A DNA stretch of 64,000 bases from Anatilimnocola aggregata (lineage in GTDB: Bacteria; Planctomycetota; Planctomycetia; Pirellulales; Pirellulaceae), in assembly GCF_007747655.1 (NCBI RefSeq), contig NZ_CP036274.1, positions 7,626,001 to 7,690,000 on the forward strand, read 5' to 3'. The notes below the pieces were generated by a model, which saw nothing but the letters and a program-made list of their open reading frames with translations, was not told the origin of the DNA and made no database searches. Both the position numbers and the translations under genes were made by a program. Below, piece after piece: positions 47,628 through 56,453 of this stretch. Numbering within the stretch: the first letter of the stretch is position 1; each line of letters starts with the position of its first letter.

Positions 47628-47933
47628 CTAGACCGTCACGCCGATTGCTGCCGCGCGACGGCGCAGCCCGTACTGAAAATAGTAGAAGGGAAAATCGGGC
47701 CGTTGTTCGGCGGCCCAACGGTAGGTTCCCAGGACCAACTCGGTCGTTAGCTTCTTTTGATCGACTAGCAGGACTACCGCTTCGACGAAAGCGAACTCTT
47801 CGGGCCGCCGGCACTTCAGCCCAGCATTCAAGCGGTCGGCCAGTGTGATCGGCTGTTGTGCCGACGCGAACGACACGCCCAATGACATTGCCACCAGCGC
47901 AACAATCGAGGCCAGCCAACTTCGACGGTGCAT
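47628..47933 (-). CDS. Small exported protein, unknown
   Basis: Start ATG 47933 (MHRRSWLASIVALVAMSLGV); 101 residues. There is a clear signal peptide ending SFASAQQ and a helical mature domain with ADRLNAGLKCRRPEEFAFVE and a RWAAEQRPDFPFYYFQ segment. Not recognised. It is convergent with the upstream lipoprotein gene. Confidence 0.65.
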   Translation of the reverse strand: MHRRSWLASIVALVAMSLGVSFASAQQPITLADRLNAGLKCRRPEEFAFVEAVVLLVDQKKLTTELVLGTYRWAAEQRPDFPFYYFQYGLRRRAAAIGVTV

Positions 47934-48320
47934 AAGCGTGATCTCTACGGGGTGCGAAACCATCCCAATTCCATGCTTGGGTTAAGTATTCGATTCACAG
48001 TCTGACAGCAAGATGAATTCTGACATTCGAGCCCCTCATGAACAGCGGGATGCCTATCCCGTTAGAGAACGCTAGCGGCGGCCAAATCCCGCCAAGTCGT
48101 TCTTTCAAAGGCCGACTCGATAAGCTGCGAAGTTCGGGGCCAGTTTGTCGGTAGGCGTGGATGTAGCGGACGATCTAAAAGTTCTCGCTATGCCGGTTTC
48201 GCCGGTTCGATGTGTTGTAAGAGTCGCAATAGATTTACCGGGACTTTCTTGCCCAGGCAGCTGGCAACGGTGCAAGCGGCAAGACGAGACCAGTCCCGGA
48301 AACTTGTCAGGGAGGGGAAC
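47934..48320. other. 387-bp intergenic region between divergent exported-protein genes
   Basis: No convincing gene. It separates the leftward 47628 gene from the rightward Cys-rich gene, so it should carry both promoters. None is clear enough to call. Confidence 0.35.
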
Positions 48321-49256
48321 ATGAAATCGCTTTGGATCGCACTCGGAATCATGGGGATGATTCCGTTGCTGGCCGTGGCTCAATCGTCCACGCCCAGTCG
48401 TTCAATCATTCGCCCAGCCGGGTTTGGGAAATTCGCTCACGGCGGTTGCAGCACATGCTCGTCGCCGGCACCATCGTGCACCACTTGTGCACCCGGCTGT
48501 AGCACACCGATGCCTGCTCCGCCAATCGGCAACTGCTGCCCGCGGCCGTGCTTGCTCGAGAAGCTGCGACGTGGACTTCGCTCGCTCGATTGCTTGATTC
48601 CATGCAATCTGGGCTGCCGTTCCAAAGCTGCCTGCGGTTCATCGTGCAGCAGTTGCACCGCAAGTTGCCCAACCGCGTCATCGTGCACCTCGTGTTGCAC
48701 AAAGACTCGGGCACACTTCTTCGCCTGCCGCAAACCGTCTTGCTGCAGCACCTGCGGAGACATCGGCTGTTCGACCGGCGTTCCCACCGAGATGATGGCT
48801 CCGCCGACTCCGATGCCAGACAATCCGTTCAAAGACGACAACATGCCGCCTCCGGGCCGCGACACCTATTACAAGCCGTACTGGAAGAAGAACAGCGCGA
48901 CGCCAGATGTTATGGCCCCTGCCTCGCCTCGCATGCCCGCGAATCTTGATCCCTACGCCGTCGCGCCACCCGTCCACATCAAGGCCAAGCCGATTCGCAT
49001 TGCTACCGGCAAGCCAGTTGCCAAGCCGTCACCCACGCCGGCAGTGCAGGCTGCTGACTACTCGGCAGTGAAGGTGGCTGCGGCCGTAGAAGTCGAAACG
49101 GTCTCGCTCACCATTGGCGATGACGAACCACCAGCTCCGCCGCAACTGCTCCCCATTAGCACTGTCGCGACGAGCCCTGTGAAGTACAGTCCAGCGAAGC
49201 ACAGCACCGCGAGTCACTACGACAATTCGATTCCGGTGAATCCACTCCGTCGCTAA
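48321..49256 (+). CDS. Cysteine-rich exported protein
   Basis: Start ATG 48321 after GGGAGGGGA; 311 residues. The signal peptide is MKSLWIALGIMGMIPLLAVA. The middle (about 45-155) contains more than twenty cysteines, often in CSTC, CTTC, CSSC and CCPRPC pairs. The C-terminal half is Pro/Ala/Thr-rich with short repeats such as KPxPxP. It may be a surface or metal-handling protein; I do not recognise the family. It stands apart from the Cys-rich genes at 58.7-59.6 kb. Confidence 0.7.
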   Translation: MKSLWIALGIMGMIPLLAVAQSSTPSRSIIRPAGFGKFAHGGCSTCSSPAPSCTTCAPGCSTPMPAPPIGNCCPRPCLLEKLRRGLRSLDCLIPCNLGCRSKAACGSSCSSCTASCPTASSCTSCCTKTRAHFFACRKPSCCSTCGDIGCSTGVPTEMMAPPTPMPDNPFKDDNMPPPGRDTYYKPYWKKNSATPDVMAPASPRMPANLDPYAVAPPVHIKAKPIRIATGKPVAKPSPTPAVQAADYSAVKVAAAVEVETVSLTIGDDEPPAPPQLLPISTVATSPVKYSPAKHSTASHYDNSIPVNPLRR

Positions 49257-49333
49257 GCGATTCGGTCAGCTCGACTCCAAAACGATTGCATCTCAGTTGA
49301 GGTTCTCAGCTGGGATGTTTTCGTTTCTTGAAG

Positions 49334-50134
49334 CTAGGCAATTCGCAATGGCTGATAGACCTTCACTGCGGACCCTTCAGCGAGGAAGGCACTGCTGGCA
49401 GGGCTGCGGAGAGCCTCAGTCCAAGGATGGCCATAAAAGTGTGGCACATCACCGAGCCAGGGAAGCTGTTCTGCTTGCCAAACATTCCATGAAGGATGTT
49501 CCACTTCGTACTCCACGGTTCCACCGTCGCGCTGTCGACAGTAGCCCCAATAATGTTCGGCAATGAACTCTTCCAACGTACCAGCGGCCGGAAGTTGCTT
49601 CGGCCCCTGTGTTTTCACCTGAAGCCCCAGCCAACCGGCCGATGATTTCCAACCGTAACTGACGCTGTGCTGGGAACTTGTCGCGTCATCGGCTGTGATC
49701 GCAGGCAAGTCAACTTCGCTCCGCATGGCAAGCGAGACGTACGGCTCGTTGTAACACCAGCGAGCAACTGTTGCGATCGAGCGGCGGGGCACAAGTTCGC
49801 GGACAAAGCAGACACCTCGTCGCAGTTCGTGGCCAACCGAGCGTTTTACATAGAACCGCAGGTTCACCTCTTCAAAATTGACATGCCACGGCACCGTGCA
49901 GCCCAATAACTTCGTCTGGCGAAAGAGAAATCCAACCACGCTGACATAAGCCACGCCGCCAAAGAAGTCGAGCTCGGTTCCTTGGGGCACCAGTGGCTGA
50001 AGCAAGGTGGGATCGACGGCGAAGTTGATCATCGCCAAAGCCTGCCAACGAGCAGTGAGAAACACTCGCTTGCTGGGCGCAATGCGGGTGATCCTCACCG
50101 GAGTCAAACAGTCGTTTTCTACAGGCTGGCTCAC
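49334..50134 (-). CDS. DUF2071 protein (YqjF-like)
   Basis: A 266-residue protein. The opening FLTARWQALAMINFAVDPTLLQPLVPQGTELD and the segments FGGVAYVSVVGFLF and NFEEVNLRFYVKR are the DUF2071/YqjF pattern. Function unknown; a flavin- or fatty-acid-related enzyme has been suggested for relatives. It is 45 bp downstream of the WXG-like set on the same strand. Confidence 0.85.
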   Translation of the reverse strand: MSQPVENDCLTPVRITRIAPSKRVFLTARWQALAMINFAVDPTLLQPLVPQGTELDFFGGVAYVSVVGFLFRQTKLLGCTVPWHVNFEEVNLRFYVKRSVGHELRRGVCFVRELVPRRSIATVARWCYNEPYVSLAMRSEVDLPAITADDATSSQHSVSYGWKSSAGWLGLQVKTQGPKQLPAAGTLEEFIAEHYWGYCRQRDGGTVEYEVEHPSWNVWQAEQLPWLGDVPHFYGHPWTEALRSPASSAFLAEGSAVKVYQPLRIA

Positions 50135-50179
50135 AAGCTACTTCCCCCCTGCCGGCTTAACCGCCGCTGGACGACCCAG

Positions 50180-50419
50180 TTAACTGCGTTCAGAAGGTTC
50201 GCCGCATTCTCGCTCGGCTTCAATCAGAATCTCGGTCAACCGGTTCACTGCAGCAGCCAACTGTTGCAGCCGCGACGGAATCTCGTTCAGTCGCTGTTGA
50301 TCGAATTGCCGGTAAGCATCGTCGGTCCAAACTTCGCTAGTCTCGACCATCCGCTCTTTAAGCTTGGCATAGCCCTGGCTGATTTGCCCCATGCCCGAAT
50401 TCAAGTCACAGATTCTCAT
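50180..50419 (-). CDS. Small helical WXG100-like protein, third of a trio
   Basis: A 79-residue protein that is almost entirely helical. In the middle is WTDDAYRQF: Trp 31 followed 8 residues later by Phe 39, the W-x7-F/Y spacing of WXG100 proteins, with flanking helices (QGYAKLKERMVE and EIPSRLQQLAAAVNRLTEILIEAE). The Gly of WXG is Asp here. Its ATG overlaps the upstream stop (ATGA). ESX-type proteins are secreted as helical hairpins; whether this one is secreted is not known. No EssC/EccC ATPase is in the window. Confidence 0.65.
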   Translation of the reverse strand: MRICDLNSGMGQISQGYAKLKERMVETSEVWTDDAYRQFDQQRLNEIPSRLQQLAAAVNRLTEILIEAERECGEPSERS

Positions 50420-50976
50420 TGGTTTCCTTCTGGTGCTGGAATTTCGGCAGATTCACTGGTTCGACTCGAAGCGGAACGATCGTCGGCGGGCTGACGAAAC
50501 GTCTGTGTATAGGCATCCAGGGCGGCAGCCATTCGTTGCAGCTCCGCACCGGCAACAGGGACGTCGTTCTCTAAATACCGCAGCAGCTTGGCCAGTTGAA
50601 CGTCAAAGTCTTCGACCGCCTTGCGAATCTCAAACTTCCAGCGTTTGACCGCCGCCATCCGCTGTTCGGTAAGTTCAAGCCGCCGCTTGGCCTTCTCCAG
50701 CAACTTCTTCTCTTGGTAACAGGCTCGCCGATCTTCGCCGCTGATTGTCAGTTCGCAGCGCTGTAATTCCAGTCGCGCTTCAGCCAGTCGATCCGAGGCT
50801 TTGCGCATCTCGCGCGGCCAATAGAACGTACGGTCTTGCTCGACCCAATCGATCGCGCGGCGAGCTTCCATCGAGAGCGACGTCACCCCATGCGAGGCAT
50901 CTTCGGCAAACTGCAACAGCGCCGAACGGAGCGCCGTGACCGCTTCGGTGGAAGTGATGTGTGCTGATTTGGCCAT
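50416..50976 (-). CDS. Coiled-coil protein between two WXG-like genes
   Basis: Start ATG 50976 (MAKSAHITSTEAV), 16 bp after the upstream gene; 186 residues. The stretch 50-130 is strongly charged and heptad-like (EMRKASDRLAEARLELQRCE, EKKLLEKAKRRLELTEQRM), a long coiled coil. The N-terminal LRSALLQFAEDAS and the tail (Ser/Asp/Glu-rich) flank it. No known domain. Its position between two WXG-type small proteins, with coupled translation, suggests a partner of the secreted pair or a scaffold. Confidence 0.65.
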   Translation of the reverse strand: MAKSAHITSTEAVTALRSALLQFAEDASHGVTSLSMEARRAIDWVEQDRTFYWPREMRKASDRLAEARLELQRCELTISGEDRRACYQEKKLLEKAKRRLELTEQRMAAVKRWKFEIRKAVEDFDVQLAKLLRYLENDVPVAGAELQRMAAALDAYTQTFRQPADDRSASSRTSESAEIPAPEGNQ

Positions 50977-50992
50977 GACCAGTACCTTCAAA

Positions 50993-51262
50993 CTAGGACC
51001 GCATGTAGTCTTCGATGTGCTCCGCCTTCCGCAGCAGGTACGGCACATAGGCGTCGGCCGTCTCGGTGAAGCGCAGCAGCACTTTCATATTCTGCTCGAA
51101 CTCCTCCGAGAACTTCTTATGCTCCTGGTCGCGCCAGCTGGCACTCAGCGTCGCCAATTGATTGCCGAGCGCCGCCGAGCGATCGCGCAGCTGAGAATTG
51201 AATTTCTTCAAGCTCTGGGCGAATTGCCGGAGCTCTTCAGGATCGACAACAGCTTGGGGCAT
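50993..51262 (-). CDS. WXG100-like small helical protein, first of a trio
   Basis: An 89-residue helical hairpin protein. Motif ASWRDQEHKKF has Trp 43 and Phe 51 (W-x7-F spacing), flanked by two helices, close in length to ESAT-6/WXG100 members (about 100 residues). The canonical Gly after Trp-x is Asp here, so it is a divergent member. It heads a leftward three-gene set. In Firmicutes and Actinobacteria such proteins are exported by a type VII system; no such ATPase is seen here. Confidence 0.7.
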   Translation of the reverse strand: MPQAVVDPEELRQFAQSLKKFNSQLRDRSAALGNQLATLSASWRDQEHKKFSEEFEQNMKVLLRFTETADAYVPYLLRKAEHIEDYMRS

Positions 51263-51523
51263 GGCTCGCTACCTTCGACTGAATGAAATGAACGCCAGCG
51301 CGGGCGTGAAGACTTCTCTTCATTGTACGCACTCGGGGCACGACATTCCTTGCCGGGACGATCTCCAAGTCAGTTTGTCATATTCGCCATATAGCCCAGC
51401 GGTCAGATTCGCCGGCGCAGCTCATTTTCCACGTCCTTTAGGTTGACCCGCCGCAGGCTGCAGCCGATGATGGGCAACCTCTCGATCTTGTTCCCCTCCC
51501 AACCGCTGTTTGAGCTAGTGCCG

Positions 51524-53350
51524 ATGAGTCCCGACAAGAAAGCCGACGCTGAACTAGCCCCGTGGCCCGGGTCGCACGCTATGCCGCGCTGGAGCGTCGG
51601 AGAACTCACCGATGCGCCACTGTTTCAATGGAAAAATGCACTCGCGATGATCGGCCCCGGCCTCGTCATGGGTGCAGCAGCCATTGGTGGTGGTGAATGG
51701 CTCGCGGGCCCTGCAGTGACGGCCAAATATGGCGGCGCCCTCCTGTGGATCGGCACCGTCAGCATTTTGTTTCAGGTCATCTATAACATCGAAATCAGCC
51801 GCTACGCCCTCTATTGCGGCGAGCCCATCTTCAGTGGCAAGTTCCGCATTCCACCGCACCCCATGTTTTGGGTGCTGATCTATTTCATGCTCGACTGGGG
51901 CTCGATCGCCCCCTATCTGGCCGTGAACGCAGCCATCCCGCTCGAAGCCATTTTTCTTCAGCGACTTCCCGACCCCGATAACATCCCGCGCGACTGGTGG
52001 GTCCATAAGTTCGTGGCCACCGGTCTCTATCTGCTCGTTCTGATTCCACTCATTTTCGGCGGCAAGATTTATAACTCGCTCAAGGTGGTCATGAGCTTCA
52101 AGCTGGTCGCCGTAATCACGTTTTTGCTCTTCCTGGGCATCTTCTTTTCCCGCCCGGCAACTTGGGGCGAAATCTTCTCGGGGCTGTTTCAGATTGGCAC
52201 CGTTCCGGTACTGCGTGGTGAAGATCTGAATGGCAACGGTATTCTGGATCCGGGCGAAGACTTCGATCGCGACGGACGGCTCGATGTGAACGAAGGTTTG
52301 CCACCAACGATTGATACGAATGGCGATGGCAATCCCGATGCGTGGGAGAAGGACGCGGAAGGTAACGAGATTCGTTTTCGCGATCAGGATGGTGACGGCA
52401 AGCGCGACGGCTACGCCACCGAGAACGTCTTCGTCTATCTTTGGAATCACGGCACTTTCCCCACGCTCAATCTCTCGTTGATTGCCACGCTCGGCAGCCT
52501 GGCCGCCATTGCCGGCAACGGCGGTTTGACCAACGCGCCAATCAGCAATTTCACTCGCGATCAAGGCTGGGGCATGGGTAGCAAAGTCGGCGCGATTCCT
52601 AGCGTCGTCGGTGGCCATGGCATCAGTTTGTCTCACGAAGGGTGCGTCTTTGTGGTGGATGAAGAATCGCTACCACGCTGGCGGCGATGGTATCGGCATA
52701 TCTTGCGCGACCAATTGTTCGTGTGGATGGGCGCGTGCCTGATCGGCGTCTCCCTCCCCAGCATCCTTTCGGTCGAGTTCTTGCCCCGCGGCACCGAAGC
52801 CAGCAGTTGGACCGGTGCTGCCATGACCGCCGGCGGCGTGCAAGACCGCGTAACAGACCCCGCCCCTGGCACGCTGGCCTACATGCCCGCATTGCGGTCG
52901 TTGATATCGGGGCCGAACTTGGGGCGATTCTTTTGGGGTGCAACTCTTTTCTGCGGCTTCCTGGTGATGATTACCAGTCACACAACCACGACCGATGGTT
53001 TCGTTCGTCGCTGGGTCGATGTGTTTTGGACTGCGAGTCCGCAACTGCGCAAGTTACCCGGCACGGCAGTGAAATATGTCTACTTCTTCGTCCTTTGCGG
53101 CTGTGCAGTCTTAGGCCTGACCATTCTCTGGACAATGGACAAGCCGGGCAAAGTCTTCGAGATGTCGACCACCTTCTATAACTTTGCCTTTGCCTTCAGC
53201 TCGTGGCACACGCTGGTGGTTAACACCACGCTGCTGCCACCTCAGTTGCGCCCCAATTGGGGCGTGCGCATCGGCCTTGTACTCTCGGGCCTCTACTTCG
53301 CCGCTCTCGGTCTGCTGATGTCGATGAAACTGTTCGGATACATCAGCTAA
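51524..53350 (+). CDS. Nramp-like transporter with a calcium-binding-type insert
   Basis: Start ATG 51524 (MSPDKKADAELAPW) chosen; earlier in-frame starts (51443, 51467) lack sites. 608 residues, about 11 helices. Helix-1 region MIGPGLVMGAAAIGGGEWLAGP matches the Nramp fold but with GGGE where Nramp has DPGN. Between helices (about 233-300) is a hydrophilic insert with three to four Asp-loops, DLNGNGILDPGED, DRDGRLDVNEG, DTNGDGNPD and DQDGDGKRDG, of EF-hand/thrombospondin type. It is a paralogue of the 28340-29908 protein but with the insert. Substrate unknown. Confidence 0.8.
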   Translation: MSPDKKADAELAPWPGSHAMPRWSVGELTDAPLFQWKNALAMIGPGLVMGAAAIGGGEWLAGPAVTAKYGGALLWIGTVSILFQVIYNIEISRYALYCGEPIFSGKFRIPPHPMFWVLIYFMLDWGSIAPYLAVNAAIPLEAIFLQRLPDPDNIPRDWWVHKFVATGLYLLVLIPLIFGGKIYNSLKVVMSFKLVAVITFLLFLGIFFSRPATWGEIFSGLFQIGTVPVLRGEDLNGNGILDPGEDFDRDGRLDVNEGLPPTIDTNGDGNPDAWEKDAEGNEIRFRDQDGDGKRDGYATENVFVYLWNHGTFPTLNLSLIATLGSLAAIAGNGGLTNAPISNFTRDQGWGMGSKVGAIPSVVGGHGISLSHEGCVFVVDEESLPRWRRWYRHILRDQLFVWMGACLIGVSLPSILSVEFLPRGTEASSWTGAAMTAGGVQDRVTDPAPGTLAYMPALRSLISGPNLGRFFWGATLFCGFLVMITSHTTTTDGFVRRWVDVFWTASPQLRKLPGTAVKYVYFFVLCGCAVLGLTILWTMDKPGKVFEMSTTFYNFAFAFSSWHTLVVNTTLLPPQLRPNWGVRIGLVLSGLYFAALGLLMSMKLFGYIS

Positions 53351-53477
53351 GGATTGCGGTTGAATCGACCTCGCATTTCGGAAAGTTCCTGAATTCGCGT
53401 TCTAAAGTCTCACTTGATATCCAACAAATAGTTGATCTATCGGTCTTTGTCAGCTTGCTCATTGCTGCCTAACCGGG

Positions 53478-53547
53478 CCGCTTGCGGACGTTGAACTGTT
53501 AGCCAACTGTTTTCACATTTCATCCGCGCCAGCGCGGCCGCAAGCGG
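53478..53547. repeat. Palindromic REP-like element
   Basis: CCGCTTGCGG (53478-53487) and CCGCAAGCGG (53538-53547) are inverted copies, with further matching flanks (left CCGGGCCGCTTGCGG, right CCGCAAGCGGCTCGG). Confidence 0.6.
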
Positions 53548-53580
53548 CTCGGCTAACCGGTTGCGCCACATTGCCGCCGG

Positions 53581-53686
53581 GGTTTATCAACACCCCCCTT
53601 TTGCGTGCATCACATGCAAGGCGTTCCGCGGCAACGAATTGCGCCTCAATTGCAAACTCTGAAATCATCCTCTTTGTTGATAAACC
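53581..53686. repeat. 12-bp inverted repeat with a shared 19-nt motif
   Basis: GGTTTATCAACA (53581-53592) and TGTTGATAAACC (53675-53686) are perfect inverted copies about 80 nt apart. The left arm overlaps ATCAACACCCCCCTTTTGC (53586-53604), which occurs exactly in reverse complement at 39231-39249. Confidence 0.65.
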
Positions 53687-54038
53687 TCCGCGGCCAACTC
53701 GCCGCGATTGGTACTTCGCAAGCAAAGTCCAGCAACAGCCCCGCGCGCGGACTCATCCCGCCACGCCATGCATAGCTTCCACCACTTTGCCAATCCACTC
53801 GCTTATTTTATTTTGAATTAGTGATTACTTGTCAAGTAACTGTCGGCGATATTTCGTGCTAATTTGAGCGGGGCGAACCCCGGCTGGTTCCCCAGGCTAG
53901 CTACAAAGCGAGCCAAAATTCTATTCGGCAAGTAGTTCGCGAATTCCACTTCCCCTCGCCAGTGCGGTTGCCACGCGCCTGGTTCGTTCCTCTAATGTCA
54001 GGCTGGGAACCTCGTTTACGTTTGCAGGAGTTTGTGTC

Positions 54039-54413
54039 GTGCCTCATCCGCCTCGCTTCGAAAAGTTAGCTGCAGACGCCAAGACCCGCATTCGGGAAAT
54101 CTCTGCTGCCGATGCCTATAAGCAACAGCAAACCGGCGCGCTCTTGATCGATACGCGCGAGGAATCGGAATTCGCCCAGGAACACGCCATCGGCTCGATC
54201 CACTTGAGCAAGGGCGTGATCGAACTCAAAATCGAGCCCACCGCGCCGGACACTGCGACACCCATCATCTGCTACTGCGGCGGTGGATATCGTTCGGCAA
54301 TCGCGGTCGATAACTTGCAAAAGATGGGCTACACCAACGTGCAGTCTCTCGCTGGCGGCTTCAAAGCTTGGAAAGCGGCCAACCTGCCGATTGAACCAGG
54401 CACGGCGAAGTAA
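54039..54413 (+). CDS. Rhodanese-domain protein
   Basis: GTG start at 54039 with CAGGAG eight bases upstream; 124 residues. It is a single rhodanese domain with LLIDTREESEFAQEHAIGSIHLSKG and the active-site loop CYCGGGYRSAIAVDNL (catalytic Cys in CGGGYRS) and GGFKAWKAANLPIE. Sulfur transfer or a related cysteine-persulfide role is likely. Confidence 0.92.
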   Translation: MPHPPRFEKLAADAKTRIREISAADAYKQQQTGALLIDTREESEFAQEHAIGSIHLSKGVIELKIEPTAPDTATPIICYCGGGYRSAIAVDNLQKMGYTNVQSLAGGFKAWKAANLPIEPGTAK

Positions 54414-54427
54414 TTCGCGGGTGGTTT

Positions 54428-54703
54428 ATGGACCTAAATCCCTACGAATCGCCCTCCTATGTACCCTCCACGGGCCCGCAAACATCGACCAACTGGTTGG
54501 CCAGCAAATATCCGCTTTGCATCTTGATTTGGTTCGCGTCGATCACCTTTCTTTTGATGCTCCACGCCATCATCCGGCCCGCGGGGCCTCTCAACATCGC
54601 GCTGATGATCGGCTGGATCCTGTCTGTAGGTGGCGTGATTGTGGTGCCAGCGCTGCTTATTGCCGAACTGATCGAGGCCGTGAACCGCCGGCAGCAAGGT
54701 TAG
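54428..54703 (+). CDS. Small planctomycete-type membrane protein
   Basis: A 91-residue protein starting MDLNPYESPS, an opening motif I know from many planctomycete membrane proteins, followed by two membrane helices (about 30-48 and 57-80). Function unknown. It starts 14 bp after the rhodanese gene. Confidence 0.75.
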   Translation: MDLNPYESPSYVPSTGPQTSTNWLASKYPLCILIWFASITFLLMLHAIIRPAGPLNIALMIGWILSVGGVIVVPALLIAELIEAVNRRQQG

Positions 54704-54740
54704 CGCGCAACTTTCGCGACGACTTTCCAGCTATTTTTGA

Positions 54741-54769
54741 TTGCGATTGACTGCCAAGTTCGATATATA
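54741..54769 (+). promoter_or_regulatory. Possible promoter of the DUF1501 gene
   Basis: TTGCGA (54741-54746), 17-bp spacer, TATATA (54764-54769), about 50 nt before the likely start at 54821. The -10 is good and the -35 is weak. Confidence 0.35.
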
Positions 54770-54820
54770 AAAGAGGTTAGATGCTTCCTGCCATCCCTCG
54801 CCCCCTCCGCGAGCCCGCCG

Positions 54821-56254
54821 ATGCTATCGCCTCAAGATCTCCAGCGTCTCAGTTTGCCCCGTGCCTGCGCCGAATTGCGCAAGCAGGCCCAAACCGATCA
54901 AACTCGGGTGAGTCGTCGTGGCTTTGTGCATGCGGGTGTGCTGGGGACTGCGGGCCTGTCGCTGGCCAACTTGCTGCGCAGTGATGCCGCTGCGTCCGAG
55001 CAGCGGGGCAATCACGTGGCCCGCGCGAAGCAAGCAAACAACGTCATCATCCTTTGGATGCGTGGCGGCCCCAGCCACATCGACATGTGGGATCCCAAGC
55101 CCGCTGCGCCCGAAGAATTTCGGGGTGAGTTCGGTACGATCAATTCGGCGGTCCCCGGCATTCAACTGACCGACATGCTGCCGAAGACAGCGAAGATCAT
55201 GGACAAGTGGTCGATCGTCCGCAGCTTGAATCATGGCGATGCTGGCCATAGCACGGGCGACCAGATGTGCTTCACCGGGTACGGCCCCGGTCGCAGCCCA
55301 GACGAAAACTCTCACCCCAGCTGCGGCTCGTATGTCTCCGAGCAACTGGGCCCACTGAATCCCAAGCTCCCCGCCTATGTGATGATTCCCAAGATGGTCC
55401 CCGGCACAGGCAGTGCGTACTTGGGGGTTCCAAATCGTCCGTTCGAGACGGGTGCCGATCCTGCTCAGCCGGGGCCGTTCAAAGTGCAAAACTTTGAACT
55501 GGCCGAAGGACTGTCGGTCGATCGCCTCGACTCGCGCCGGCAATTACTGACCGGTCTCGACAGGCTGCGCAAGAATGTCGATGCCAGCGGGCGAATGGAT
55601 GGCATGGATCGCTTCAGTCAAAAAGCGGTGCAGATGCTCCTTGCCCCCGAAGCCCAAAAAGCCTTCGATCTCGATCAAGAGCCGATGGCCCTCCGCGAGA
55701 AGTATGGCTTTGCGCCAGCCTTCGATCCGGGCGATCCGACCCGCTGTGGCGCTCCCGCTTGGAGCCAGCGGATGATTCTCGCGCGACGTCTCGTCGAAGC
55801 GGGCGTGCGACTCGTCACTGTCGATCTCCGTTGGTGGGATACACACGTCCAAGGCTTCGACTCTCTCCGCCGCGGTTTCCTCCCGCGTTGGGACCAGGCC
55901 TATACCGCGCTCATCGAAGACCTGCACGACCGCGGTCTGCTCGAGACGACGCTGGTCGTTGCTTGGGGCGAATTTGGTCGTACCCCGCGAGTGAACAACA
56001 ACGCCGGTCGCGATCACTATCCGAATGTCTTCAGCGCCGCGCTGGCTGGTGGCAAAGTGAAAGGTGGTCGCGTCGTCGGCTCTTCGGACAGCAAGGGTGC
56101 GTTCCCCAAGGACAACCCCAAGCCGCCGCACGATATCCTCGCCACCATCTACGATCACCTGGGCATCGATACCGCTCGTCACTATCTCAACGACAGCGGC
56201 CGCCCCATGCGCCTGCTCCCATACGGCCAGCCGATCAAAGAGCTGTTTTCGTAG
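54821..56254 (+). CDS. DUF1501 protein with Tat signal
   Basis: Start ATG 54821 (MLSPQDLQRLSLPRACAEL); 477 residues. A twin-arginine signal RVSRRGFVHAGVLGTAG is followed by the DUF1501 core: VIILWMRGGPSHIDMWDPKP, GHSTGDQMCFTGY and, near the C-terminus, VVAWGEFGRTPRVNNNAGRDHY. The family is abundant in planctomycetes and is related to the alkaline phosphatase/sulfatase-like fold, so a metal-dependent hydrolase role is possible. In many genomes it is next to a DUF1549/DUF1553 gene; none is here. Confidence 0.92.
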   Translation: MLSPQDLQRLSLPRACAELRKQAQTDQTRVSRRGFVHAGVLGTAGLSLANLLRSDAAASEQRGNHVARAKQANNVIILWMRGGPSHIDMWDPKPAAPEEFRGEFGTINSAVPGIQLTDMLPKTAKIMDKWSIVRSLNHGDAGHSTGDQMCFTGYGPGRSPDENSHPSCGSYVSEQLGPLNPKLPAYVMIPKMVPGTGSAYLGVPNRPFETGADPAQPGPFKVQNFELAEGLSVDRLDSRRQLLTGLDRLRKNVDASGRMDGMDRFSQKAVQMLLAPEAQKAFDLDQEPMALREKYGFAPAFDPGDPTRCGAPAWSQRMILARRLVEAGVRLVTVDLRWWDTHVQGFDSLRRGFLPRWDQAYTALIEDLHDRGLLETTLVVAWGEFGRTPRVNNNAGRDHYPNVFSAALAGGKVKGGRVVGSSDSKGAFPKDNPKPPHDILATIYDHLGIDTARHYLNDSGRPMRLLPYGQPIKELFS

Positions 56255-56453
56255 GGAACAACGCCGCTCTTGGGTGTGACCTTCTCTGCACGATTTGCCC
56301 GCGAACTTCGCGTAGTTCAGCGTGTCTATCTGGGCGATAACGCTCCGTGCCGCGGTTGACCATATTTCGCCGCGAGATATCCTGAAACAGGTATCCGGCA
56401 ACGCACTCGTCAGCGTTTGTCTATCGCCGCCCCCTAGAAAGAACGTTTTCCAA

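Larger units (their letters stand above)
53351..54038. other. 688-bp intergenic region with two palindromic elements
   Basis: No convincing gene. It contains the inverted repeat pair at 53478-53547 and the 12-bp inverted repeat at 53581-53686 (see repeats), then AT-rich sequence to 53860. A GCAGGAG site precedes the rhodanese gene. Confidence 0.45.
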
